Made by a program: the position numbers and the translations under genes. From Lachnospiraceae bacterium UBA3821 (GTDB taxonomy: Bacteria > Bacillota > Clostridia > Lachnospirales > Lachnospiraceae), in contig DFDT01000039.1 in the NCBI GenBank assembly GCA_002368865.1, positions 16,514 through 22,819 on the forward strand: a DNA stretch of 6,306 nt. Reading direction: 5' to 3'. Below, in pieces: positions 1 to 5,769 of this stretch (positions within the stretch are counted from its first letter, which is position 1; every line of letters begins with the position of its first letter). Under the pieces are notes generated by a model that was given only the letters and a program-made list of their open reading frames with translations, made no database searches and was not told where the DNA came from.

Positions 1-513
1 GATACATCGGTGGATGAGCTATTCGAAGCGGAGGAGAAACTGTCTGTGAAGGAGGTTTCTGTGGGAGAGGAAACTCTTTCTGCGGACACGGAATATGTGC
101 TGCAGGAAGCGGATGTACTGCGGGGAACAGAGGTGGAGACCGTCTGGGAGCTCCCCAAACAGTATATCGGAATGAACAGGGAGCGCTTTGTATCCGCGGT
201 ACAGAATTATTCGGATTATCCCCCTTTGACGGAGCTGGAGCAGGGCTTCGTAAATGCAGAGGTGGTTTCTTTTGCGAGGGCCAGGGTGGTCGTCCGCAAG
301 AGTTATCAGTATATAATGCCCGGTGACGGATTTTATCTTGCAGTAAAGGACAATGAAGTGGTGGTTTATCTGGAAGATAAAAAAACCATCTATATGAACA
401 CCGGAATTATGTTGGAGACACTACCGGAGAATGTCCAGAAGCAGATCATACAGACCATGTTTGTGGAGTCGGAAGGGGATCTGTATGGTTTTCTGGAAAG
501 TTATTCCAGTTGA
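1..513 (+). CDS. 3' part of a gene with a BofC-like C-terminal domain (5' end outside window)
   Basis: The frame is open from the first base, so the GTG at position 10 is probably internal and the true start lies upstream. About 170 residues are visible. The first ~50 are acidic and low in complexity and look like a linker. The last ~65 (about visible residues 105-170) form a compact alpha/beta segment in which a 'FYLAVKDNEVVVY' strand pair is followed by a short acidic turn, 'LETLPE' and a terminal 'LYGFLESYSS'. This order (strand pair reading like 'x-V-x-D-x-x-V-V-V-Y', then LPE, then a helix ending in a short tail) resembles the C-terminal domain of BofC, a forespore regulator of intercompartmental signalling in Bacillus. 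Similar uncharacterised membrane-anchored proteins occur in Lachnospiraceae. The missing N-terminus could hold a membrane anchor. The function is not established, and the family call rests on remembered pattern only. Confidence 0.6.
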   Translation, partial: DTSVDELFEAEEKLSVKEVSVGEETLSADTEYVLQEADVLRGTEVETVWELPKQYIGMNRERFVSAVQNYSDYPPLTELEQGFVNAEVVSFARARVVVRKSYQYIMPGDGFYLAVKDNEVVVYLEDKKTIYMNTGIMLETLPENVQKQIIQTMFVESEGDLYGFLESYSS

Positions 514-544
514 TTTTTACTTTATGATGGGAATGTGAGGCAGG

Positions 545-1855
545 ATGGAACAGATCAGGATCGGTGTGATCGGCGGCGGAGCTTCCGGTATGACAGCGGC
601 GATCATCGCTGCGGGAGCCGGCGCAGACGTCACGCTTTTGGAAGGCGGAGAACGGGTAGGAAAGAAAATCCTTTCCACCGGGAACGGAAAATGTAATTTC
701 GGGAATAAAAGCCTGAGCCCGGAGGATTACAACGGGGCCGAGCGCGAGTGGCTGCGGGAGTGCCTGGGTCAGTTTGATGAGCGGGCAACGGAGGAATTCT
801 TTGGTGGACTGGGGCTTTTGTGGAAGGAGAAAAACGGCTATCTGTATCCTTATTCGGAACAGGCCACTGCGGTATTGGATGTGCTGCGGATCGGGCTGGC
901 AAGGGCAGGCGTCCATGTGGTCACAGAGTGTAAAGTTCGGGAAGTGAAGCGGCAGACACAGAGCGAAAAAGGGTTGGATCATAATGGGTTTCTGGTCATT
1001 TCGGATGCGGGCAATTATCATTTCGATCGGGTGATCCTGGCCTGCGGCAGCAAAGCGGCGCCTAAGACCGGTTCGGACGGAAGCGGTTATCAGCTGGCGA
1101 AGAAGCTGAGACACAGGATCGTGCCTGTGGTTCCGGCATTGGTGCAGCTGCGCTGCAGAGAAAATTTTTTGAAAGAAGTGGCGGGCGTACGGGCGGAAGC
1201 AAGGCTTACAGTCCTGCAGGAGCGGGAGAATACAAGAGATAGGATTCGGGAATCCGGTGAATTGCAGTTGACCGATTACGGAATTTCCGGGATTCCGGTG
1301 TTTCAGCTCAGCCGTAAGGTGAATTACATATTGGCGGCGAAGGAAAAGAATGCTTCGCCGGAGGTGGAAATATCCATAGATTTTCTGCCGGATCATTCCG
1401 AAGAACAGGCAGAACGTTTGTGGCAGGGCAGGATCGCGTGTCTGGACAAGTCCGGGCTTACGGTGGAGGAGTTTTTTACCGGCATGCTCAACAAAAAGCT
1501 GATGTATCTGTTTATCAAGCTGGCGGGATTGAAGCGGGATGAGAGAGCTGCCAAAGCAGACATGCGCAAATTACGGCATGTCTTTGAACTGTGCAGGGAT
1601 TTCCGGGTGCATGTGACGGGCAGCAACTCCTTTGATCAGGCGCAGGTCTGTGCGGGCGGTGTGGATACGATGCAGGTGGGGACGGACATGCAGTCGAAGG
1701 TGGTTCCGGGACTTTATTTTGCCGGGGAACTGCTGGATGTGGACGGCAGATGCGGCGGCTATAACCTGCAGTGGGCATGGTGCAGCGGCTATCTGGCCGG
1801 CAGGAATGCCGCGGGGGAAGGAGGAGAACATGTATCATTTGTACAAAACGAATAA
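545..1855 (+). CDS. FAD-dependent flavoprotein, HI0933/YhiN (BaiN/RdsA-like) family
   Basis: A 436-residue cytoplasmic flavoprotein, slightly longer than the ~400-420 usual for the family. It opens with a Rossmann dinucleotide-binding motif (GGGASG, residues 10-15) and an acidic residue closing the second strand (E33) for the FAD ribose. The family signature KILSTGNGKCN follows at 41-51. A second nucleotide-proximal segment, CGSKAAPKTGSDGSGY, lies at 167-182. The C-terminus carries CAGGV (369-373), the FAD-contacting AGELLDVDGRCGGYN (393-407), and LQWAWCSGYLAG (408-419). These hallmarks define the 'aminoacetone oxidase family FAD-binding enzyme' group. It includes BaiN, reported as a bile-acid dehydrogenation-pathway reductase in Clostridium scindens, but most members have no assigned substrate, so none is claimed here. 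The ATG at 545 is preceded by a weak GTGAGG site. The gene sits 31 nt after the BofC-like gene, and its 3' end overlaps the next gene by 26 nt. Confidence 0.93.
   Translation: MEQIRIGVIGGGASGMTAAIIAAGAGADVTLLEGGERVGKKILSTGNGKCNFGNKSLSPEDYNGAEREWLRECLGQFDERATEEFFGGLGLLWKEKNGYLYPYSEQATAVLDVLRIGLARAGVHVVTECKVREVKRQTQSEKGLDHNGFLVISDAGNYHFDRVILACGSKAAPKTGSDGSGYQLAKKLRHRIVPVVPALVQLRCRENFLKEVAGVRAEARLTVLQERENTRDRIRESGELQLTDYGISGIPVFQLSRKVNYILAAKEKNASPEVEISIDFLPDHSEEQAERLWQGRIACLDKSGLTVEEFFTGMLNKKLMYLFIKLAGLKRDERAAKADMRKLRHVFELCRDFRVHVTGSNSFDQAQVCAGGVDTMQVGTDMQSKVVPGLYFAGELLDVDGRCGGYNLQWAWCSGYLAGRNAAGEGGEHVSFVQNE
1818..1824 (+). promoter_or_regulatory. Ribosome binding site that fixes the start of the 1830 gene
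   Basis: AAGGAGG lies 5 nt before ATG 1830, inside the coding sequence of the FAD enzyme. It decides between this start and the long open frame that begins at 1632. The 66 extra codons of that frame are Arg/Trp-rich and merely read the FAD gene out of frame. Confidence 0.85.
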
Positions 1856-2267
1856 AGTTACATATGCCGTTCTCCTTGTTTTTTCGCTTTTATTCTGGGA
1901 GCTTATCCTTTATCCCGCAAGTGTCGCAGAGGATCTTGCGCTTTTCGGGGCACAGGGAACGCAGTCTGCCCGGGGGGATGAGGCTTATATCACGGGAGAG
2001 ACTGCGGTTGTACAGGAGGCGGGGCTTCCGGAGATCATAAGCAGCTATACGAATTATATTTCGGTTTCCCATATCTTTTCAGGTCGTACTTTTCGGGGCA
2101 GAAATGCGTTCGGAAGGTTTCTTTGGGCATTTTATGTACTGCTCCTTCTTTTGGGAGTATGCGCGGTTCTTTCTAAAAACGGTTTCTTTGGGAGTGATAC
2201 AAATCAAAATCTGGATCTGCTCCTATCCTTTATCCATGATCAGGACGGTAAGAAGAAAATCCACTGA
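1830..2267 (+). CDS. Unrecognised small membrane or exported protein (145 aa)
   Basis: I do not recognise a family. The 145-residue product has a short basic N-terminus (K7, K9) and then a hydrophobic segment at about residues 11-31 ending in 'YPASVAED'. This could be a transmembrane helix or a cleavable signal peptide, because S-V-A precedes an acidic residue. Residues ~34-95 are polar and probably extracytoplasmic. An arginine-rich stretch (RTFRGR, 86-91) comes just before a second helix at about 97-115 (FLWAFYVLLLLLGV). The C-terminal ~30 residues are polar and end in KKKIH. The ATG at 1830 overlaps the FAD gene by 26 nt and has a strong Shine-Dalgarno site, so the two are probably co-transcribed and perhaps translationally coupled. 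It is followed by a candidate terminator, so it may end this transcription unit. The function is unknown. Confidence 0.75.
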   Translation: MYHLYKTNKVTYAVLLVFSLLFWELILYPASVAEDLALFGAQGTQSARGDEAYITGETAVVQEAGLPEIISSYTNYISVSHIFSGRTFRGRNAFGRFLWAFYVLLLLLGVCAVLSKNGFFGSDTNQNLDLLLSFIHDQDGKKKIH

Positions 2268-2302
2268 CAATGATTGAATTACAAAAAAGCACATTTTTTG
2301 TG

Positions 2303-2324
2303 CCCGGTAATACCCGGGTTTCTT
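2303..2324 (+). terminator. Candidate rho-independent terminator after the 1830 gene
   Basis: A 5-bp all-GC stem (CCCGG 2303-2307 with CCGGG 2314-2318) closes a 6-nt loop and is followed by the U-rich run TTTCTTT-like bases 2319-2324. A second small hairpin (GCACA/TGTGC, 2289-2303) abuts it with a T5 loop. The stem is short and the U-tract is interrupted by a C, so termination may be partial. Confidence 0.45.
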
Positions 2325-2339
2325 TGCGTACGAAAAAAA

Positions 2340-2376
2340 TTCCACCTGTGCGGTTGGTTGGGTTGCTCAGGTGGAA
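2340..2376 (+). promoter_or_regulatory. Leader hairpin before the small-protein/antiporter genes
   Basis: TTCCACCTG (2340-2348) and CAGGTGGAA (2368-2376) are perfect 9-bp inverted repeats. Inside them, after a T-T mismatch, G2350-C2366 and C2351-G2365 add two more pairs. This leaves a 13-nt G/T-only loop (2352-2364). The hairpin ends 17 nt before the Shine-Dalgarno site of the 2409 gene. On the + strand it is followed by A's, so it is not a terminator in that direction. On the - strand it is followed by a T-tract. A cis-acting leader structure or a protein-binding operator are both possible, and the role is inferred from position only. Confidence 0.45.
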
Positions 2377-2393
2377 AAAATTCAAGAATAATC

Positions 2394-2399
2394 AGGAGG
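2394..2399 (+). promoter_or_regulatory. Ribosome binding site supporting the 48-aa ORF at 2409
   Basis: A perfect AGGAGG, 9 nt before ATG 2409. It supports this short ORF over the overlapping 102-codon frame starting at 2270, whose ATG has no Shine-Dalgarno site. Confidence 0.75.
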
Positions 2400-2408
2400 A
2401 TTTTATAG

Positions 2409-2555
2409 ATGAATCAGGTAGTGGCAATGATAATGTTAGTATTTATGGCGGTTGTGGGCGGCGGTTCCACCATTGCGATGGTGATCGGAATCCCGGGAAT
2501 GATCATTTGGAAAATATACAGAAAAATCAAGTATGGCTACAAATTGACAGATTGA
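2409..2555 (+). CDS. Very small single-span membrane protein (48 aa)
   Basis: I do not recognise the family. The frame reads MNQVVAMIMLVFMAVVGG from the ATG. A strongly hydrophobic stretch from about residue 4 to 34 is interrupted by a glycine cluster (17-19) and an Ile-Pro-Gly turn (28-30). A short basic tail follows (KIYRKIKYGYK), which suggests that the C-terminus stays in the cytoplasm. The ORF has a perfect AGGAGG site, and all of its 48 codons fit a membrane-peptide composition, whereas the overlapping 2270 frame does not. The stop lies 19 nt before the next small ORF. The pair sits directly upstream of a cation antiporter, so a small accessory or regulatory subunit is possible, but this is inference. 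Confidence 0.7.
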   Translation: MNQVVAMIMLVFMAVVGGGSTIAMVIGIPGMIIWKIYRKIKYGYKLTD

Positions 2556-2574
2556 GACAGGGGGAAAGGTTAAA

Positions 2575-2736
2575 ATGAATCAGATGGTTGCAAATGTGAC
2601 AGTCATTTTCTGCGTGGCGGCTTGTATTGCCGGCGGTATCTTTGCGTGGTGGGTGGAGAACCGACCGGGGGATGATGCGGAGGATCAGGCTGCGGAAAAA
2701 GGCGACACAGACCAAAATACAGAGGGCACAAAGTAA
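2575..2736 (+). CDS. Very small membrane protein with acidic tail (53 aa)
   Basis: I do not recognise the family. It begins MNQMVANVTVIF, echoing the MNQVVA start of its upstream neighbour. One hydrophobic helix spans about residues 5-27 and ends in a Trp pair (FAWW). The remaining ~25 residues are hydrophilic and strongly acidic (D, E, Q, with few K), a likely soluble tail. A GGGGAAAGG site lies 5 nt before the ATG. The stop is 21 nt before the antiporter start, which fits one mRNA. The order helix-then-acidic tail would allow it to act as a small subunit or a cation-binding tail next to the exchanger, but nothing in the sequence proves that. Confidence 0.65.
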   Translation: MNQMVANVTVIFCVAACIAGGIFAWWVENRPGDDAEDQAAEKGDTDQNTEGTK

Positions 2737-2757
2737 AATACTTTACAGGAGGCAAAT

Positions 2758-3735
2758 ATGTTTTTTCTATTCATTTTGATTTTAGTGGCAGGTTTTGTGG
2801 CGTTGATCAAGGGGGCGGATCTCTTTGTGGAGGGCAGTGCGGCGCTCGCCAAAAACTTTAAAGTGCCGGGGCTGATCATCGGGTTGACGATCGTGGCTCT
2901 GGGCACCAGCGCACCGGAGCTGGCGGTCAGTACGTCTGCGGCGCTGCAGGGATCCAATGAGATCGCACTCAGCAATGTGGTGGGATCCAATATATTCAAT
3001 CTGCTCTGCGTGCTGGGGGTATGCGCGATGATTCATCCGGTTCCGGTGGATGATAAGATTTTGAAGAGAGACTTTCCGGTCTCTCTTCTGGCCACTGTTC
3101 TGGTGCTGTTTGGCACCAGCGGAGCATGCATTGTTTCCGGGCGATTCCTGAATCTGGGCATGGAGGAGAATGCAGGACTTGTAAACAGAATCTTGGGAAT
3201 AGTCTTGCTTATCTTTTTCATTTCCTATATTATTTATCTTATAGTGGATGCGAAAAAACACCCGGAGCCGGAGGATGAGACGACAACGCGGACGGTTGGA
3301 GCGTGTCTGCTGTTGATCCTTATTGGATTGGCGCTGATCGTCGGCGGCGGACAGGCGGTTGTCTATAGTGCAAAGGAGATTGCAAGGGCTGCAGGAATGA
3401 CGGAAACATTGATCGGTCTGACCATTGTGGCGGTAGGAACTTCTCTGCCGGAGCTCGTCACCTCCATTGTGGCTGCCCGAAAAGGGGAGACCGGGCTGGC
3501 TGTAGGCAATGTGGTGGGTTCCAATATTTTTAATCTGATGTTTATTTTGGGGATCTCGGCGACGATCCATCCGGTGGCTGTCAATCTGGCATCTGTGTAT
3601 GATCTGGGCATCTTGATCGTTGTGAGCATACTGGCCTGGCTGTTTTCCGTTTCGGATCGGGCGATCAAACGGCTGGAAGGTGCAGTCATGTTGGGCGTGT
3701 ATATTGCGGATGTGGTATTTGCAATCGTGCGATGA
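2758..3735 (+). CDS. Calcium/sodium antiporter (CaCA family, YrbG-like)
   Basis: A 325-residue inner-membrane cation exchanger, the usual length for bacterial YrbG/NCX-type members. It shows the family's inverted duplication of alpha repeats. GTSAPELAVS lies at residues 49-58 and GTSLPELVTS at 227-236, and each carries the cation-coordinating Glu (E54 and E232). NVVGSNIFNL recurs at 73-82 and 251-260. Both motif pairs are offset by exactly 178 residues. About ten hydrophobic helices are visible, with a charged cytoplasmic loop (about 164-178, KKHPEPEDE) between the two halves. Members exchange Na+ (or sometimes H+/K+) for Ca2+ and lower cytosolic calcium. Ion specificity cannot be read from sequence alone. 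AGGAGG sits 5 nt before the ATG. Two tiny membrane-protein genes precede it closely, and the DUF1538 gene follows after 52 nt. Confidence 0.93.
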   Translation: MFFLFILILVAGFVALIKGADLFVEGSAALAKNFKVPGLIIGLTIVALGTSAPELAVSTSAALQGSNEIALSNVVGSNIFNLLCVLGVCAMIHPVPVDDKILKRDFPVSLLATVLVLFGTSGACIVSGRFLNLGMEENAGLVNRILGIVLLIFFISYIIYLIVDAKKHPEPEDETTTRTVGACLLLILIGLALIVGGGQAVVYSAKEIARAAGMTETLIGLTIVAVGTSLPELVTSIVAARKGETGLAVGNVVGSNIFNLMFILGISATIHPVAVNLASVYDLGILIVVSILAWLFSVSDRAIKRLEGAVMLGVYIADVVFAIVR

Positions 3736-3773
3736 GGAATGAGACATCAGCATCGATCAGAAGATAAAGATAG

Positions 3774-3784
3774 AAAGGGGAAGG
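3774..3784 (+). promoter_or_regulatory. Ribosome binding site supporting the TTG start at 3788
   Basis: The purine run AAAGGGGAAGG ends 3 nt before TTG 3788; its AAAGGGG core is 7 nt away. The first in-frame ATG (3857) lies at the beginning of the first transmembrane helix and has no Shine-Dalgarno site, so the TTG is preferred. Confidence 0.65.
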
Positions 3785-3787
3785 CTG

Positions 3788-5350
3788 TTGAATCAGAAAC
3801 GAAAAAGACTGCGCACTGTACTTTTGGATAAAATAAAAGAGTCCTTCGCTTCCGTGATGCCGGTTGCAGCGCTGGTGCTGTTTTTATATGTGACGCCGCT
3901 TGTCACGCTGACCGGGCATGAACTGAAGGTTTTTGTGTTATCGACCGTATTTTTGATCCTTGGGATCGCTATGTTTAATCTGGGGGCGGATCTTTCCATG
4001 ACGCCCATGGGGGAACATATCGGAACCGGTCTGACCAAATCCAGTCGGCTGTTTATCTTGCTGCCGGTGGCGTTTTTGATGGGATTATTTATCACCATCG
4101 CGGAACCGGATCTGTCGGTGCTGGCCAGTCAGGTCAGCGGTGTGATCGATTCCGGTGTGCTGATCCCTACGATTGGCATAGGAGTGGGAGGATTTCTCCT
4201 GTTGGGTGTGATGAAGATTGTGTTTCAAAAGGAGCAGGCTTCTTTGCTTTTGTTTTTTTACATGGTGATCTTTGCCTTTGTGGCGCTGTTATTTTCGGCG
4301 GGGAAGGGGATTTTTCTGCCCCTTTCCTTCGATTCTGGCGGGGTGACCACGGGACCGATCACTGTGCCTTTTCTGATGGCGATGGGCGTCGGAATCGCCA
4401 GATCCATCGGAGGCAAAAAGGTACAGGAGAACAGCTTCGGCTTGGTGGCGCTCTGTTCGATCGGACCGGTGTTAGCAATGCTGATCTTGTCCATTTGTTC
4501 GAAGGGAACCTTTACATACGCCATACCGGACTATTCGGTGGAGGCTCATTTGGGCGCACATTTCCTGCCTACTGTGGCGGACACTTTTCGGGAAGTGTTC
4601 GTGGCGCTGTTATTGATCGTGTTCTTTTTCCTGGTGCTGCAGTTTACACTATTAAAACTGAGTCCGAAGCGCCTGATCCAGATTTTTATCGGAATTGCCT
4701 ATACACTGGTAGGGCTTGTGATCTTCCTGACGGCGGTTGCGGTGGGCTATATGCCTGTGGGGTATCGGATCGGGCAGGATCTGGCCCGGAACAGTAAGCT
4801 GGCTGCAGTTCTGTTTTCTTTTGTGCTGGGGATGGTCACGGTGCTGGCGGAGCCGGCGATCCATGTGTTGAACCATCAGGTGGAGGATGTGACGGATGGC
4901 AATGTCAGCAAGCGGCAGATGTTGGTCGCGCTGTCCATCGGTGTGGGACTGTCTGTGGGGCTTTCGGTGCTAAGAGTTCTGTTGGATTTTTCCGTTTTAT
5001 ATTATCTGATCCCGGGATATTGTATCTCGTTAGGGTTGTCCTTTTTTGTGCCGGGACTGTATACGGCCATTGCGTTTGATTCCGGTGGCGTGGCCAGCGG
5101 ACCGCTGACTTCCAGTTTTGTATTGCCTATGGTGATCGGGGTCTGTGTGGCACTTCGGGGTGAAAGCGCAGTGTTGGAATCGGCGTTCGGGATCGTAGCC
5201 ATGGTTGCCATGACGCCGCTGATTGCGATCCAGATGCTGGGGTTCCGTGCGGTGGTGGCAAAGCAGGCCAGAGAAAAGGCGGCCATGCGGCATATTTTCT
5301 CTGCGGAGGATGCACAGGTTATCTATTTTGAGTGGGAGGAGTTTGATTGA
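3788..5350 (+). CDS. DUF1538 family multi-pass membrane protein (putative PII-regulated transporter)
   Basis: A 520-residue integral membrane protein with roughly 12-14 hydrophobic segments. It is recognised as DUF1538 by two copies of a long unit. The first carries AEPDLSVLASQV (105-116) and FDSGGVTTGP (181-190). The second carries AEPAIHVLNHQV (354-365) and FDSGGVASGP (430-439). Both motif pairs are exactly 249 residues apart, so the protein is an internal duplication. The polar, conserved AEP and FDSGG motifs lie in otherwise apolar helices, which is typical of substrate- or ion-binding sites in transporters with repeated halves. The N-terminus is basic (MNQKRKRLR) and the last ~30 residues form a charged cytoplasmic tail. 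No substrate is established for the family. The stop overlaps the next gene's start (TGATG), and two PII-fold genes follow immediately, hinting at control by a PII-like regulator. The TTG start favours modest expression. Confidence 0.9.
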   Translation: MNQKRKRLRTVLLDKIKESFASVMPVAALVLFLYVTPLVTLTGHELKVFVLSTVFLILGIAMFNLGADLSMTPMGEHIGTGLTKSSRLFILLPVAFLMGLFITIAEPDLSVLASQVSGVIDSGVLIPTIGIGVGGFLLLGVMKIVFQKEQASLLLFFYMVIFAFVALLFSAGKGIFLPLSFDSGGVTTGPITVPFLMAMGVGIARSIGGKKVQENSFGLVALCSIGPVLAMLILSICSKGTFTYAIPDYSVEAHLGAHFLPTVADTFREVFVALLLIVFFFLVLQFTLLKLSPKRLIQIFIGIAYTLVGLVIFLTAVAVGYMPVGYRIGQDLARNSKLAAVLFSFVLGMVTVLAEPAIHVLNHQVEDVTDGNVSKRQMLVALSIGVGLSVGLSVLRVLLDFSVLYYLIPGYCISLGLSFFVPGLYTAIAFDSGGVASGPLTSSFVLPMVIGVCVALRGESAVLESAFGIVAMVAMTPLIAIQMLGFRAVVAKQAREKAAMRHIFSAEDAQVIYFEWEEFD

Positions 5351-5769
5351 TGGCGATCACGATTGGAAGCAGGGCAGTGAATGCCAGACAGAACAAGAAT
5401 ATAGCCCCCATCCGACTGGAATTGCTGATCACGGTGGTGGACAAGAAAAAGGCGGATTTTTATGCGGATCTGCTGCAATCTTTTGACATCAATATGCAGA
5501 TGGTGGTCTGGGCCAAGGGAACGGCGGAGGAAAAGACGCTGGAATATCTGGGGCTGGCGAACAATGACCGGGCGGTGATCTTCAGCGCGGTCAGAGAAGA
5601 TAAGCTGGATACCATCGAGCAGGCGTTGGAGGAGAAATTTGCTTCGGTGAAAGGCGGAAAGGGTGTAGCTTTCTCTATCCCCTTTACCAGTATCATGGGG
5701 GCGGCGGCCTTTGGATTTTTGAGCAATGAAACGGGCATATCCGGTATGTTTGGGGAGGAGAACGTATGA
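5350..5769 (+). CDS. PII-family regulator, first copy (139 aa)
   Basis: The start is ATG 5350, sharing one base with the DUF1538 stop (TGATG), with GGGAGGAG 8 nt upstream. It extends one codon less than the open frame from TTG 5347. The protein shows a PII ferredoxin-like fold pattern: strand LELLITVV (23-30), a helix, strand 'MQMVVWAKG', a T-loop-like segment (about 56-73, beginning GTAEEK), strand RAVIFSAV (74-81), a helix, and the B-loop and last strand KGGKGVAFSIPF (101-112). It differs from GlnB in having a ~20-residue N-terminal extension and a Gly/Phe/Ala-rich tail (about 117-135) that could touch membrane. The T-loop has no tyrosine at an obvious Y51 position (a Tyr lies later, Y66), so GlnD-type uridylylation is unlikely. 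PII trimers bind ATP/ADP and often 2-oxoglutarate and control transporters and enzymes. The coupling to DUF1538 suggests a transporter partner. Confidence 0.85.
   Translation: MAITIGSRAVNARQNKNIAPIRLELLITVVDKKKADFYADLLQSFDINMQMVVWAKGTAEEKTLEYLGLANNDRAVIFSAVREDKLDTIEQALEEKFASVKGGKGVAFSIPFTSIMGAAAFGFLSNETGISGMFGEENV

Noticed and set aside
523..528. TATGAT resembling a -10 box before the FAD gene
   Set aside because: No good -35 element at the right distance, and too close to the start codon at 545 to leave a normal leader.
446..1396. Long antisense open frame (316 codons) on the - strand
   Set aside because: It mirrors the FAD gene, has a shadow-type composition (Arg/Pro/His/Gln-rich) and no family motif; the + strand protein has clear motifs.
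1632..1829. N-terminal extension of the 1830 gene from ATG 1632
   Set aside because: These codons read the FAD gene out of frame and give an Arg/Trp-rich sequence; a proper ribosome binding site sits before ATG 1830.
545..1855. Naming the FAD enzyme baiN
   Set aside because: The family is broad and only partly characterised; the sequence shows family membership but nothing that identifies a bile-acid substrate.
2352..2365. Possible G-quadruplex in the hairpin loop
   Set aside because: Only GG, GG, GGG and a single G follow each other; four runs of at least two G's are not present, so it is not a proper motif.
2363..2392. Promoter-like TTGCTC with AATAAT
   Set aside because: Weak match with an 18-nt spacer, and the start point would fall in the ribosome binding site of the 2409 gene.
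2270..2578. 102-codon ORF on the + strand
   Set aside because: No ribosome binding site, crosses a hairpin region, and overlaps both small membrane-protein ORFs in another frame with low-quality composition.
2782..3753. Long antisense open frame (323 codons) opposite the antiporter
   Set aside because: Composition is His/Arg/Asn-rich and shadow-like, while the + strand has textbook CaCA repeats.
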